64,000 nt of DNA from Bordetella ansorpii (GTDB lineage: Bacteria; Pseudomonadota; Gammaproteobacteria; Burkholderiales; Burkholderiaceae_B), in the NCBI RefSeq assembly GCF_900078315.1, contig NZ_FKBS01000007.1:104657-168656 (forward strand), read 5' to 3'. Below the pieces are notes generated by a model. It saw nothing but the letters and a program-made list of their open reading frames with translations, made no database searches and was not told the origin of the DNA. The position numbers and the translations under genes were made by a program. Each line of letters begins with the position of its first letter. Within the stretch, counting starts at the first letter, position 1. Shown piece by piece: positions 1 through 10,840 of this stretch.

Positions 1-182
1 GCACCTACAAGCAGTCGGGCTATGGATCGAGCCCGATATATGGCCTGCGCTACGAGCACGAGTGGCGGTTCCGTCCCGGCTGGTCGGTGCGCTATGGCAT
101 CGGAGCCGCCTGGCATCCCTACGACGGGGAACGGGAACGCCGCACCGTCGGCTACCTGAATCTGACCATTCCCTTTCACTGA
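1..182 (+). CDS. pgaA: Poly-beta-1,6-GlcNAc export outer-membrane protein, C-terminal end (partial)
   Basis: Only the last 59 codons are inside the window; the reading frame starts at base 3 and stops at 180-182. The visible residues alternate aromatic and polar positions (YGLRYEHEWRF, WSVRYGIGAAWH, VGYLNLTIPFH), as in the final strands of an outer-membrane beta-barrel. The identity comes mainly from position: it lies 15 bp upstream of pgaB in a pgaABCD order. In the family, PgaA (BpsA/HmsH) is a periplasmic TPR protein with a C-terminal barrel that exports the partly de-N-acetylated polymer. The TPR part is outside the window, so the assignment depends on context. Confidence 0.82.
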   Translation, partial: TYKQSGYGSSPIYGLRYEHEWRFRPGWSVRYGIGAAWHPYDGERERRTVGYLNLTIPFH

Positions 183-197
183 CAGGAGCGCTCGGCG

Positions 198-2294
198 ATG
201 AAGGTGCTACGCCTCTTGGGGCTGCTGCTGTGCGTGAGCATGCTCTCCGTATCGGGTCCCGCATTGTCGCAATCGTTATTTCCCGCCGACCACGACGACG
301 GGAAGACCTTCCGCGTGCTGACCTTCCACGACGTGCGCAAGAACGTGCGCGCAAGCTTCGAGAAATCGCCCGACGCCACCGCGGTCGACGAAACCACGTT
401 GCTGGACGCCTTCACATGGCTGGGCAGCGCGGGGTATCGTCCCGTGAGCCTGTCGCAGATCATCGCGGCGCGCAACGGCGGCGCGCCGCTGCCGCCCAAG
501 GCCGTGCTGCTGACGTTCGACGATGGCTACGAAAGCGCCTATACGATCGTCTTTCCGCTGCTCAAGCGATTCGGATATCCGGCGGTGATGGGATTGGTCA
601 GCGGCTGGCTGGACGCGCCGGGTGGCGAAGGCGAGTACGGCGGCCGCGAGGCATTGAAGCTGCCCGACGCGCGTTTCCTGACCTGGGCGCAGGCCGCCGA
701 GATGGCGCGATCCGGCCTGGTGGAACTGGCAGGCCATACCGATGCCATGCACCGGGGCATCCCCGCCAATCCGCAGGGCAACCTGCTGCCGGCGGCCACG
801 GCGCACCGCTACGATCGCGCCACCGGCCGGTACGAATCGGACGCCGCCTATCGCGCGCGCATCGTGGCCGACCTGCGCCGCAACAAGGCCGGGATCGAGC
901 GGCACACGGGCGCCCGGGTGCGTGCCCTCGTGTGGCCTTACGGCTCGTACAACGAGGTGGCCATCGCCGCCGCGCGCGAGGCCGGCATGCCCATCACGCT
1001 GACGCTGGACGACGGTCCGAACACGCCGGACGTGCCGCTGGACCGCATCCGCCGCGGCCTGGTCAACTACGAAGACCAGGGGCCCGAACTGCTGCGCGAC
1101 CTGCGTTCGCAGATTCCCTCGATCGCGGCCACGCGTGACGTGAACCGCATCATGCACGTCGATCTCGATTACGTGTACGACCCCGATCCGCGGCAGCAGG
1201 AGCGCAACCTGTCGCGGCTGCTGGACCGCGTGCAGAAGATCCGCCCCAGCAGCGTGTTCCTGCAAGCGTTCGCGGACCCCGATGGCGACGGCGTGGCCGA
1301 TGCGCTGTATTTCCCCAGCCGCCGCATGCCGATGCGGGCCGACCTGTTCAACCGGGTCGCCTGGCAGTTGCGCACGCGGACGGGCGTCAGTGTCTATGCC
1401 TGGATGCCGGTGTCGTCCTTCCATCTGCCCGATTCCGATCCGGCCGCCAACCGCCTGGTGCAGCAGATGCCGGGCGCGCCGCAGGGCGCCTCGCACACCT
1501 ACCGCCGCCTGTCGGTCTTCGATCCCGTGGCACGCCAGGCCATCCGCGACATCTACGACGACCTGGGCCGGCATGCATCCTTCGCCGGCGTGCTGTACCA
1601 CGACGACGCCATGTTCAACGACTTCGAGGACGCCAGCCCCGCGGCGCTGGCGGTCTATCGCGGCTGGGGGCTGCCCGCCGACGTGGCGGCCATCCGCGCC
1701 TCGCCCGAACGGATGGCCCGCTGGACGCAGTTGAAGACCCGCGCGCTGATCGACTTCACGCAGGACCTGACTGGTGTCCTCAAGCGTTGGCAGCCGGTGC
1801 TGATGACGGCGCGCAACATGTACGCGCAACCGCTGTTGAACCCGCCGTCCGAAGCCTATTTCGCGCAGAACTATGCCAGCTTCCTGCAGGCCTACGACTA
1901 CACCGCGCTGGAGGCAATGCCCTTCATGGAGCAGGCGAAGGACCCCGACGCCTGGTTGCGCGACCTGGCGCGGCGCGTGGCGGCCATTCCCGGCGCCAAT
2001 GCCCGCACGTTGTTCGAATTGCAGTCGCGCGACTGGCGTACCCAGACGGCGATCCCGGATGACGTGATGGATCGGCATTTCGCGATTCTGCATGAGGAAG
2101 GCATCCGCAACCTGGGCTACTACCCCGACGATTTCCTGGACAACCAGCCTGCGCTGGACATCATCAAGCCGCACCTGTCGATCCAGCGCCTGCTGGGTCG
2201 CCAATTCTTCCGCGATCCCGTGGAACGCACCGATTCGCCGCGCCGGAGCAACGTGGTCATTCCGCCTGCCGAGCAGGAGAACCCGAGGCCATGA
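198..2294 (+). CDS. pgaB: Poly-beta-1,6-GlcNAc N-deacetylase / hydrolase
   Basis: The 698-residue product has the two-domain layout of PgaB/BpsB: an N-terminal polysaccharide deacetylase (about residues 38-290) and a C-terminal glycoside-hydrolase-like domain (about 310-650). Deacetylase motifs are visible: H44-D45 (TFHDVR), the D108-D109 pair (LLTFDDGY) and H180-x4-H185. The C-terminal domain carries the acidic stretch YHDDAMFNDFED. Partial deacetylation lets the polymer leave the cell through PgaA. The N-terminus has a signal peptide ending near ALSQS. The only early Cys (C12) sits inside the hydrophobic core and lacks a lipobox, so a lipoprotein form like E. coli PgaB is not obvious. The stop overlaps the pgaC start as ATGA. 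Confidence 0.95.
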   Translation: MKVLRLLGLLLCVSMLSVSGPALSQSLFPADHDDGKTFRVLTFHDVRKNVRASFEKSPDATAVDETTLLDAFTWLGSAGYRPVSLSQIIAARNGGAPLPPKAVLLTFDDGYESAYTIVFPLLKRFGYPAVMGLVSGWLDAPGGEGEYGGREALKLPDARFLTWAQAAEMARSGLVELAGHTDAMHRGIPANPQGNLLPAATAHRYDRATGRYESDAAYRARIVADLRRNKAGIERHTGARVRALVWPYGSYNEVAIAAAREAGMPITLTLDDGPNTPDVPLDRIRRGLVNYEDQGPELLRDLRSQIPSIAATRDVNRIMHVDLDYVYDPDPRQQERNLSRLLDRVQKIRPSSVFLQAFADPDGDGVADALYFPSRRMPMRADLFNRVAWQLRTRTGVSVYAWMPVSSFHLPDSDPAANRLVQQMPGAPQGASHTYRRLSVFDPVARQAIRDIYDDLGRHASFAGVLYHDDAMFNDFEDASPAALAVYRGWGLPADVAAIRASPERMARWTQLKTRALIDFTQDLTGVLKRWQPVLMTARNMYAQPLLNPPSEAYFAQNYASFLQAYDYTALEAMPFMEQAKDPDAWLRDLARRVAAIPGANARTLFELQSRDWRTQTAIPDDVMDRHFAILHEEGIRNLGYYPDDFLDNQPALDIIKPHLSIQRLLGRQFFRDPVERTDSPRRSNVVIPPAEQENPRP

Positions 2295-3559
2295 CCACGC
2301 AAAGCTGGGATCTCGCTTCGAGCTTCGTGCTCGCCTATGTCTTCTATTACCCGTTCTGCATGGCGTGGCTGTGGATCACGGGCGGGCTGGCGCACTACAT
2401 CCAGTTCGAGCGCAATCAGCGCGACGACATCGATCCGCTGACGCTGCTGGCCTCGCATCCCAAGGTCAGCATCCTGGTGCCCTGCTACAACGAGGACGAG
2501 AACGTCGACGAGGTGATGGAAGCCTTGATGACGCTGAACTATCCGGACTATGAAGTGATCGCCGTCAACGACGGCAGTACGGACGCCACCGGCGACAAGC
2601 TCAGCGCGCTGGCGCTGCGTTTTCCCAGGCTGCGCGTGGTGCACCAGGATTACAACCAGGGCAAGGCCGTCGCGCTGACCACCGCGTCGATGCTGGCGCA
2701 GGGCGAATACCTGCTGGGCATCGACGGCGATTCGCTGCTGGACGAGAACGCCATCTCGTGGATGCTGCGTCACTTTCTGCGTGACGGGAAGATCGCCGCC
2801 ATGACCGGCAACCCGCGCATCCGCAGCCGCACCACGCTGCTGGGCCGCATGCAGGTGGGCGAGTTCTCGTCGACCATCGGCCTGATCAAGCGCACGCAGC
2901 AACTCTACGGCCGTCTGTTCACCGTGTCGGGCGTCATTGTCATGTTCCGCCGCCATGCCTTGGTCGACGTGGACTTCTGGAGCAGCGAGATGCTGACGGA
3001 AGACATCGACATCAGCTGGAAGCTGCAACTGGCGGGCTGGCGTATCGGCTACGAGCCGCACGCGCTGACGTGGATCCTGACGCCCGAGACCGTGCGTGGC
3101 CTGTGGCGGCAGCGTCTGCGCTGGGCCATGGGCGGCGTGCAGACGCTGGTCAAGTACACGGGGCAGGTGGCGCGCTGGCGCATGCGCCGCATGTGGCCGA
3201 TCTATGCCGAGTACTTCCTGAGCGTGCTCTGGGCCTACCTGATGATCGGCGTGCTGATCGCGGGCGTGTTCGGGGCCCTCTTCGACATGCCCGCGGTATG
3301 GCGGGTGGGTCTGTTGCCGGAATGGCGCGGCCTGCTGCTGGCGCTGGCCTGCATGATGCAACTGCTGACCAGCATGGTGGTGGACAGCAAGTACGACCGA
3401 GGCCTGCTGCGCTACTACTTCTGGACTTTCTGGTATCCGGTGGGGTTCTGGTTCCTCACCATGATCGCATCCGCGATCGCTGTCCCCGCGGTGGTATTGC
3501 GCCGCCGCGGCAAACGAGCCGTCTGGGTCAGCCCTGACCGAGGAGTGAGAGATGTCTGA
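2291..3559 (+). CDS. pgaC: Poly-beta-1,6-GlcNAc synthase, family 2 glycosyltransferase
   Basis: This 422-residue inner-membrane processive GT2 enzyme polymerises UDP-GlcNAc into poly-beta-1,6-GlcNAc. Sequence signs are an N-terminal membrane segment (about residues 10-35), the GT2 nucleotide-binding start ILVPCYNEDEN, the acidic motifs NDGSTD and GIDGDS, a TEDID catalytic-base motif, the processive-enzyme QRLRW motif, and several C-terminal hydrophobic segments. It overlaps pgaB by 4 nt and pgaD by 8 nt, so the three genes are surely co-translated. In E. coli, PgaC works together with PgaD and responds to cyclic-di-GMP; the same is expected here but is not visible in the sequence. Confidence 0.96.
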   Translation: MTTQSWDLASSFVLAYVFYYPFCMAWLWITGGLAHYIQFERNQRDDIDPLTLLASHPKVSILVPCYNEDENVDEVMEALMTLNYPDYEVIAVNDGSTDATGDKLSALALRFPRLRVVHQDYNQGKAVALTTASMLAQGEYLLGIDGDSLLDENAISWMLRHFLRDGKIAAMTGNPRIRSRTTLLGRMQVGEFSSTIGLIKRTQQLYGRLFTVSGVIVMFRRHALVDVDFWSSEMLTEDIDISWKLQLAGWRIGYEPHALTWILTPETVRGLWRQRLRWAMGGVQTLVKYTGQVARWRMRRMWPIYAEYFLSVLWAYLMIGVLIAGVFGALFDMPAVWRVGLLPEWRGLLLALACMMQLLTSMVVDSKYDRGLLRYYFWTFWYPVGFWFLTMIASAIAVPAVVLRRRGKRAVWVSPDRGVRDV

Positions 3560-4052
3560 AGATCCCATCATCGACCAAACCGACCTGCCGCTGTCGACAT
3601 GGATGCGCATCGCGGGGCCCATCGTGGGGGCGGCGCGCTACCTGTGGTTGAAGGTGTTGCGGCCCCTGATGCTGGTCGGCGTCTGGGGGGCATTCCTGAT
3701 CTATCTGTATTGGGACTTCTTCATGGCGCTGTCCGGATCCGCAGCCGACCTGCGCTTCCTGGTGCTGACCGGCGTCGCCATCACGGCGTTGTTGGGCGCC
3801 ATGCTGCTGATCGCGCGCGCGGTGCGCAACCGGGAGGATGACGAGAACCAGCAAAGCGACACGGCGGCCATGGCCCAGCCGGTGCGGGTGCAGGAGATGG
3901 CGGCGGTGGCCAAGGTGCCGGTGCGGCAGCTGTCGCTATGGCAGCGCGCCCGCAGCGTGGTGGCGCTGCATGACGACAAAGGCCATTTCCGCGCGGCCGT
4001 GCTCAAGCCCCTGGGCGAGCCTGTGCGCCGCACGCCCCGTCCGCGCCAATGA
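3552..4052 (+). CDS. pgaD: Poly-beta-1,6-GlcNAc biosynthesis membrane subunit
   Basis: A 166-residue protein with two hydrophobic segments (about residues 33-58 and 70-92) followed by a charged C-terminal tail. This is the size and topology of PgaD (HmsS/BpsD), the small partner that PgaC needs for polymerisation. PgaD proteins diverge strongly in sequence, so the call rests on topology and on the 8-nt overlap with pgaC. A clear AGGAG lies at 3541-3545 within the end of pgaC. It is the last gene of the operon; the next gene is convergent, 24 bp downstream. Confidence 0.9.
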   Translation: MSEDPIIDQTDLPLSTWMRIAGPIVGAARYLWLKVLRPLMLVGVWGAFLIYLYWDFFMALSGSAADLRFLVLTGVAITALLGAMLLIARAVRNREDDENQQSDTAAMAQPVRVQEMAAVAKVPVRQLSLWQRARSVVALHDDKGHFRAAVLKPLGEPVRRTPRPRQ

Positions 4053-4076
4053 TCGGGCGGACGCGTGCGGCGGGCA

Positions 4077-6917
<2,841 letters not shown>

Positions 6918-6959
6918 GGCTCATCGGCCTGGTGTTTTTTACGGTTCCATAATGCGAGT

Positions 6960-6981
6960 GGGCCTCCCTTGCGGGAGGCCC
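6960..6981 (-). terminator. 9-bp perfect hairpin behind porin 1
   Basis: GGGCCTCCC and GGGAGGCCC form a perfect 9-bp stem around a TTGC loop. The same hairpin stands behind the second porin at 8433-8454. No T run follows here on the minus strand, so termination may be weak. The hairpin also lies 42 bp after the deaminase stop and could serve both converging genes. Confidence 0.65.
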
Positions 6982-7119
6982 TACCCTTCTTGGCGCACGG
7001 CGTGCCGGTCAGGCTAGACGGGGGGATCGCTGCTTGTCACTCGCGGCCTACGGAGATAAACCGCATGTGTCCGGGTCGCCCGTCCGGCGTGCCTCGGGGG
7101 TCTGCTCACCCCCTGCGCT
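6982..7119 (-). repeat. Porin 3' trailer, copy 1
   Basis: The sequence between the porin stop and the hairpin is clearly related to 8455-8596 behind the second porin. Shared blocks include GGGGGGATCGCTGCTTGTCACT, CACGGAGATA-like text and GGGGGTCTGCTCACCCC. The duplication therefore covers the gene, its trailer and its terminator. Conserved text in an untranslated trailer suggests RNA structure or recent duplication. Confidence 0.75.
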
Positions 7120-8214
7120 TTAGAACCGGTGACGCATGCCGACGGCGACCGCGGTGTCCTTCAGGTTGTCCTGGAAGGCGTAGTTGTCGGCATAGGCGGC
7201 GTAGGCGTACAGATTGGTGCGCTTGCTCAGGTCGTACGTGTAGCCCAGGCTGAAGATGTTGGTGGTCTTGTCGTCACCCGTCAGCAGATCGTTCTTGGCG
7301 TCGGCGCGTTGCCACGACGTGAAGATCTTGCTGGCGCCCAGCGGCAGGGTGGCGCCCAGCATCGTCGAGTCGGCGCGGAAGCCGTCGGCCACGCGGTAGG
7401 TGCCCAGTTGCTGGTTGCCCGTGGGCGTGGTGCCCAGGTTCAGGCCAGTGAACCAGCCGTCGAACGTCTGGCTCCAGGCGGCCACGACCTTGACCACTTC
7501 GAAGTCGTAAGAGCCGCCCAGAATGTATTGCTGGACTTCGTTGTCGCGGTCGGCGCTGGCCGACGACGGGTTCAGGCGGTCGTAGGTGGCGATCAGGTCG
7601 ATCGGGCCGTTGGTGTAACGCGCGCCCAGGGTGATGACGCGGTTGTTGCTGTTCGTGGCGAAGTTGCCGGCGCCGTCTGCGTTGAACGAGTAGCCGGCGC
7701 CCAGGCGCAGGCCGCCGATGCTCGGCGTCTGGTACATCACCATGTTGTCCAGGCGGGTCGAGTTGGCGGCGCCGAAGGTGGCGCCCACGCCGGCGATGGT
7801 GAAGCTGGTGCCGAACGGATCCATCGAGTCGAAGAAGCGCGACGCGAAGTTCTTCTGGCGGCCGAATTCCAGCGTGCCCCAGCTGTCGCTGGCCAGGCCG
7901 ACCGTGGCCTGGCGACCGAACAGGCGGCCGCCTTGGCTCGACGTGCCGGTTTCATTGTTGAAACCGGCTTCCAGCGTGAAGATCGCCTTCAGGCCGTCGC
8001 CCAGGTCTTCCGTGCCGCGCATGCCGAAACGCGAGCCGCCGCTGACGCCGTTGGCCGCGCCGATGTGGCTTTGCTTGAAGCCGTTGGCGCCTTTGACTTG
8101 TTCGTAGTTGATGCCGGCATCGATCAACCCGTACAGGGTGACCGAGGTTTCTGCGGCGTGCGCCGCGCCGGTGAAGCCCACCGCCAGAGCGGCAACGAGA
8201 AGCGTCTTTTTCAT
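7120..8214 (-). CDS. Gram-negative trimeric porin (first of tandem pair)
   Basis: A 364-residue general porin of the betaproteobacterial outer-membrane type. It has a signal peptide of about 20 residues (MKKTLLVAALAVGFTGAAHA), a mature start AETSVTLYGLIDAGINYE that is diagnostic for this family, a loop-3 region with LEFGRQKN, and a C-terminal MRHRF ending in the Phe needed for barrel assembly. It forms a 16-strand water-filled pore for small hydrophilic solutes. The start follows GGGAG. It is about as long as the neighbouring porin and clearly paralogous by eye. Each gene has its own promoter and hairpin, so the pair is probably expressed independently. Confidence 0.96.
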   Translation of the reverse strand: MKKTLLVAALAVGFTGAAHAAETSVTLYGLIDAGINYEQVKGANGFKQSHIGAANGVSGGSRFGMRGTEDLGDGLKAIFTLEAGFNNETGTSSQGGRLFGRQATVGLASDSWGTLEFGRQKNFASRFFDSMDPFGTSFTIAGVGATFGAANSTRLDNMVMYQTPSIGGLRLGAGYSFNADGAGNFATNSNNRVITLGARYTNGPIDLIATYDRLNPSSASADRDNEVQQYILGGSYDFEVVKVVAAWSQTFDGWFTGLNLGTTPTGNQQLGTYRVADGFRADSTMLGATLPLGASKIFTSWQRADAKNDLLTGDDKTTNIFSLGYTYDLSKRTNLYAYAAYADNYAFQDNLKDTAVAVGMRHRF

Positions 8215-8292
8215 GCGGGACTCCCGAGTTGTTTGTTGTGGCCCCGGCTGCTTCGCGCGCGTGAGCGCGTCATGCCGATTGGGCAGGAAAGG

Positions 8293-8349
8293 AGTCTAGG
8301 GGGTCGGAGCGCGGGGAAAAAGAGGGCTGGCTTGGAAAGACTTTTCCAA
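8293..8349 (-). promoter_or_regulatory. Porin 1 promoter with upstream inverted repeat
   Basis: Read on the minus strand, an imperfect palindrome (8332-8349; TTGGAAAAG-T-CTTTCCAA) is followed by a TTTTCC stretch and then by TAGACT (8298-8293) as a possible -10 box. The same three elements stand upstream of the second porin with nearly the same spacing (34 against 32 bp from palindrome to TAGACT). Conservation between the paralogues, in otherwise different sequence, supports function. Confidence 0.6.
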
Positions 8350-8432
8350 ATGGCCGAACACTGTCGGGCGCTTGTCAGGAAGGCGCGCGCCACGCGTGGC
8401 GCGCGGCAGGTTTCCGGCGCCCAAAAACGAGT

Positions 8433-8454
8433 GGGCCTCCCTTGCGGGAGGCCC
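8433..8454 (-). terminator. Porin 2 intrinsic terminator hairpin
   Basis: A perfect 9-bp stem (GGGCCTCCC/GGGAGGCCC, loop TTGC) identical to the one at 6960-6981. On the minus strand it is followed closely by ACTCGTTTTT, giving the T run expected of a rho-independent terminator. Confidence 0.75.
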
Positions 8455-8596
8455 GACCCTTCATTGCACGCGGTACACCCGCCCGGGCTTGAACGGGGGG
8501 ATCGCTGCTTGTCACTCACGGCCCACGGAGATAGGCCGTGTGGTGTCCGGGCAGCCCGGTCAGGTGTACCTAGGGGGTCTGCTCACCCCCTTGTGC
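8455..8596 (-). repeat. Porin 3' trailer, copy 2
   Basis: Trailer of the second porin, matching 6982-7119 in several blocks of 15 bases or more, including the G-rich stretch before ATCGCTGCTTGTCACTC and the CTGCTCACCCC next to the stop codon. Confidence 0.75.
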
Positions 8597-9685
8597 TTAG
8601 AAACGGTGACGCAGGCCGACCGAGAAGGCCGTGCTACGCAGGTCTTCCTGGAACGCGTAGTTGTCGGCGTACGAAGCGTAGGCGTACAGGTTCGTACGCT
8701 TGCTCAGGTCATACGTCGCGCCCAGGGCGAAGATGTTGGTGGTTTCTTCGCCGCCGGTCAGCAGGTCGTTCTTGGGATCGACGCGCTGCCACGAGCCCAT
8801 CAGCTTGGTGGCGCCGAACGGCACGGTGGCGCCGACCATCATCGAGTTGGCGCGGAAGTCTTCAGCGTAGGCCATCGAGGGCAGGCCTTCGTCGTTGCCG
8901 GTGGTGCCCGGGTTGGCGGCGGTGAACCAGCCGTTGCGGGTCTGGCCCCAGGCGGCGGCCAGCTTGACCACTTCGAAGTCGTACGAAGCACCGATGATGT
9001 ACGAACGGACCTTGGTCACGTCGTCGTCATTGGCGGTCGAGGGCTTCAGTTGGTCGAACGTACCGAACACATTCAGGGGGCCGTTCACGTAGCGCACGCC
9101 GGCCGTGATGGCGCGGGTGTTGTCGTTCGTGGCGAAGTTGCCCGAACCGCTGGTGTTGAACGAGTAGCCCACAGCAGCCTGGAAGCCAGAGAAGCTGGGG
9201 GTCGAGTACATGACCATGTTGTCATAGCGGGTCGACTGGCCCGAGCTGAAGGCGGCGCCCGAGCTCGACAGACCGTAGTCGGTGCCGAACGGCGAAACGG
9301 CTTCCAGGTACTTGGAAGCAACGTTCTTCTGACGGCCGAATTCCAGCGTGCCCCAGGCGTTGTTCGACAGACCAACGGTGGCTTGGCGGCCGAACAGGCG
9401 GCTGCTCTGGCCCGATTGACCGGTTTCGTTGTTGAAACCCGATTCCAGGGTGAAGATCGCCTTCAGGCCGTCGCCCAGATCTTCCGAACCACGCAGGCCC
9501 CAACGCGAGCCGCTGCTCACGCCGTTGGTGGCGCCGATGTGGCTTTGCTTGAAGCCGCCGCTACCCTTGACTTGTTCGTAGCCCAGGCCAGCGTCGATCA
9601 GGCCATACAGCGTAACCGAGGTCTCGGCTTGAGCGACACCCGTGAAACCAATCGCCAGAGCGGCGACAAGCAGCGTTTTTTTCAT
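8597..9685 (-). CDS. Gram-negative trimeric porin (second of tandem pair)
   Basis: A 362-residue porin with signal peptide MKKTLLVAALAIGFTGVAQA and mature start ETSVTLYGLIDAGLGYE. It also has LEFGRQKN in the loop-3 area and a C-terminal LRHRF ending in Phe. It is a close paralogue of the porin at 7120-8214 and is arranged head-to-tail with it. The start at 9685 was chosen because AGGAG stands 6-9 bp upstream and the signal peptide begins there; an in-frame extension upstream encodes a non-signal sequence. Substitutions cluster in predicted loops, so the two pores may differ in solute preference or phage and antibody exposure; this is an inference. Confidence 0.96.
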   Translation of the reverse strand: MKKTLLVAALAIGFTGVAQAETSVTLYGLIDAGLGYEQVKGSGGFKQSHIGATNGVSSGSRWGLRGSEDLGDGLKAIFTLESGFNNETGQSGQSSRLFGRQATVGLSNNAWGTLEFGRQKNVASKYLEAVSPFGTDYGLSSSGAAFSSGQSTRYDNMVMYSTPSFSGFQAAVGYSFNTSGSGNFATNDNTRAITAGVRYVNGPLNVFGTFDQLKPSTANDDDVTKVRSYIIGASYDFEVVKLAAAWGQTRNGWFTAANPGTTGNDEGLPSMAYAEDFRANSMMVGATVPFGATKLMGSWQRVDPKNDLLTGGEETTNIFALGATYDLSKRTNLYAYASYADNYAFQEDLRSTAFSVGLRHRF

Positions 9686-9760
9686 GAAGGACTCCTGAGT
9701 TGTTTTGGCTCTGTTCGCTTGCGCCACGCACCGGCGAGGCATGCCAATCGAGCTGAGGGG

Positions 9761-9821
9761 AGTCTAGGGTTTACACGGGGGGAGGGAAAAGGTTGGTTAT
9801 ATGAAAAGACTTTTCCATATA
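9761..9821 (-). promoter_or_regulatory. Porin 2 promoter with upstream inverted repeat
   Basis: On the minus strand a 24-base imperfect palindrome (9798-9821; arms TATATGGAAAAG and CTTTTCATATA) precedes a TTTTCC stretch and TAGACT (9766-9761). Order and spacing match porin 1. The palindrome sits where a class I activator or a repressor upstream of -35 would bind. The cognate regulator is not identifiable from the window. Confidence 0.6.
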
Positions 9822-9885
9822 CGTACCTAATCGGCGCGTAGGGGTATTTTTGGAACTTTTTGCCAGACGATGAGCACTTACGCGC

Positions 9886-9970
9886 GCGCACGCGTCAAGG
9901 AATAACGCGTGTGCGCGCTCGAGGGCGCGCGCGCTGGCGCACACGCACACACACGCGCGCACGTAGCATG
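9886..9970. repeat. Alternating purine-pyrimidine tract with inverted repeat
   Basis: About 85 bp made almost wholly of CG, GC, CA and TG steps. It contains a perfect 10-bp inverted repeat (GCGTGTGCGC at 9907-9916; GCGCACACGC at 9937-9946). Alternating CG/CA runs of this length can adopt Z-DNA or cruciform structure under negative supercoiling. It lies in the 630-bp gene-free space between porin 2 and the thioesterase; I see no gene in the rest of that space. Confidence 0.6.
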
Positions 9971-10316
9971 TGTTCGTGGCTTTGTCGTGGCAGTGCCTGG
10001 CTGTTGCGTGGTCGCCGCAGGCCGACTCCCATGTGTGGCGTGGAAGCCGCACCCATTCGCCGCCGACCACTTCCCGCTTCGTATGCGAACGTGCCGAGGC
10101 ATGCGCTGCAAGTGGCGCAGATCGCCCTTGAAAGGGTGATCGAACACTAGCCGCCGCTAGAGTATGTCTTGTCATCCGATGTCCACAATCCGGGCCGATG
10201 CGGATAGGGCAAACCCGTACGGTCATGGGCAAGCGGATCACCTGGCAAAATAAATGATGCTAAAAATCTAATTGCGGCGGCATCACCGCCTTGTACATGA
10301 GAGGAGAAGGAAAGCG

Positions 10317-10790
10317 ATGAGTCTGGTGGAAGAAACCGGCGGCGGGCTGGACGGGTTGGGCCAGTTGCGCGCCTTGATGCATTCCGGCCGCAAGCCCGGA
10401 ATCATGGTGTCGCTGGATCTCGATTTCATCGAGGTCGAGGCCGGGCGGGCGGTTTTCGCGGGAGTGCCCGGGGACCACGCCTACAATCCGATCGGCACCG
10501 TGCATGGCGGCTATGCCGCGACCTTGCTGGACTCGGCCTGCGGCTGCGCCGTGCATTCCCGCTTGTCGGCCGGGCAGGGCTACACCACGCTCGAACTGAA
10601 GGTGGCTTATCACCGCCCCATCACGCGCGATACGGGGCTGGTGCGCGCCGAGGGGCGCGTGCAGACGCAGGGCCGCCGGGTGGCGTTCGCCGAGGCGACC
10701 CTGGCCGATGCGCAGGGCCGGCTATACGCCACGGCAACGTCCACGTTGTTGGTCTTCGATCTGGAGACGAGGGCGCCGAAGAAGGCCTGA
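10317..10790 (+). CDS. PaaI-family hotdog-fold acyl-CoA thioesterase
   Basis: A 157-residue single hotdog domain. The family signature PIGTVHGGYAATLLDSA lies near residue 65, with the conserved HGG and the acidic residue of the active-site helix. A beta-sheet core follows (YTTLELKVAYHRPI and VRAEGRVQTQGRRVAFAEATL). Members hydrolyse aryl- or acyl-CoA thioesters in the cytoplasm, often clearing stalled CoA esters. The start follows GAGGAGAAGG; a longer frame lacks a ribosome site. Nothing in the neighbourhood fixes the substrate. Confidence 0.9.
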   Translation: MSLVEETGGGLDGLGQLRALMHSGRKPGIMVSLDLDFIEVEAGRAVFAGVPGDHAYNPIGTVHGGYAATLLDSACGCAVHSRLSAGQGYTTLELKVAYHRPITRDTGLVRAEGRVQTQGRRVAFAEATLADAQGRLYATATSTLLVFDLETRAPKKA

Positions 10791-10795
10791 GCAGG

Positions 10796-10833
10796 TTGCC
10801 CGAGCGCCGGCCGCGCGCCGGGCGGCTCGGCAA
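10796..10833. terminator. Hairpin between convergent genes
   Basis: TTGCC(C)GAGC and GCTCGGCAA pair around a very GC-rich loop, directly after the thioesterase stop and 8 bp before the TetR stop. It could stop transcription from both sides. There is no T run, so the strength is uncertain. Confidence 0.45.
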
Positions 10834-10840
10834 TCTCCGA

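Noticed and set aside
276..2204. 642-codon open frame antisense to pgaB
   Set aside because: No ribosome site and no domain; His/Arg/Gln-rich composition typical of a shadow frame in GC-rich DNA, with pgaB on the other strand fully supported.
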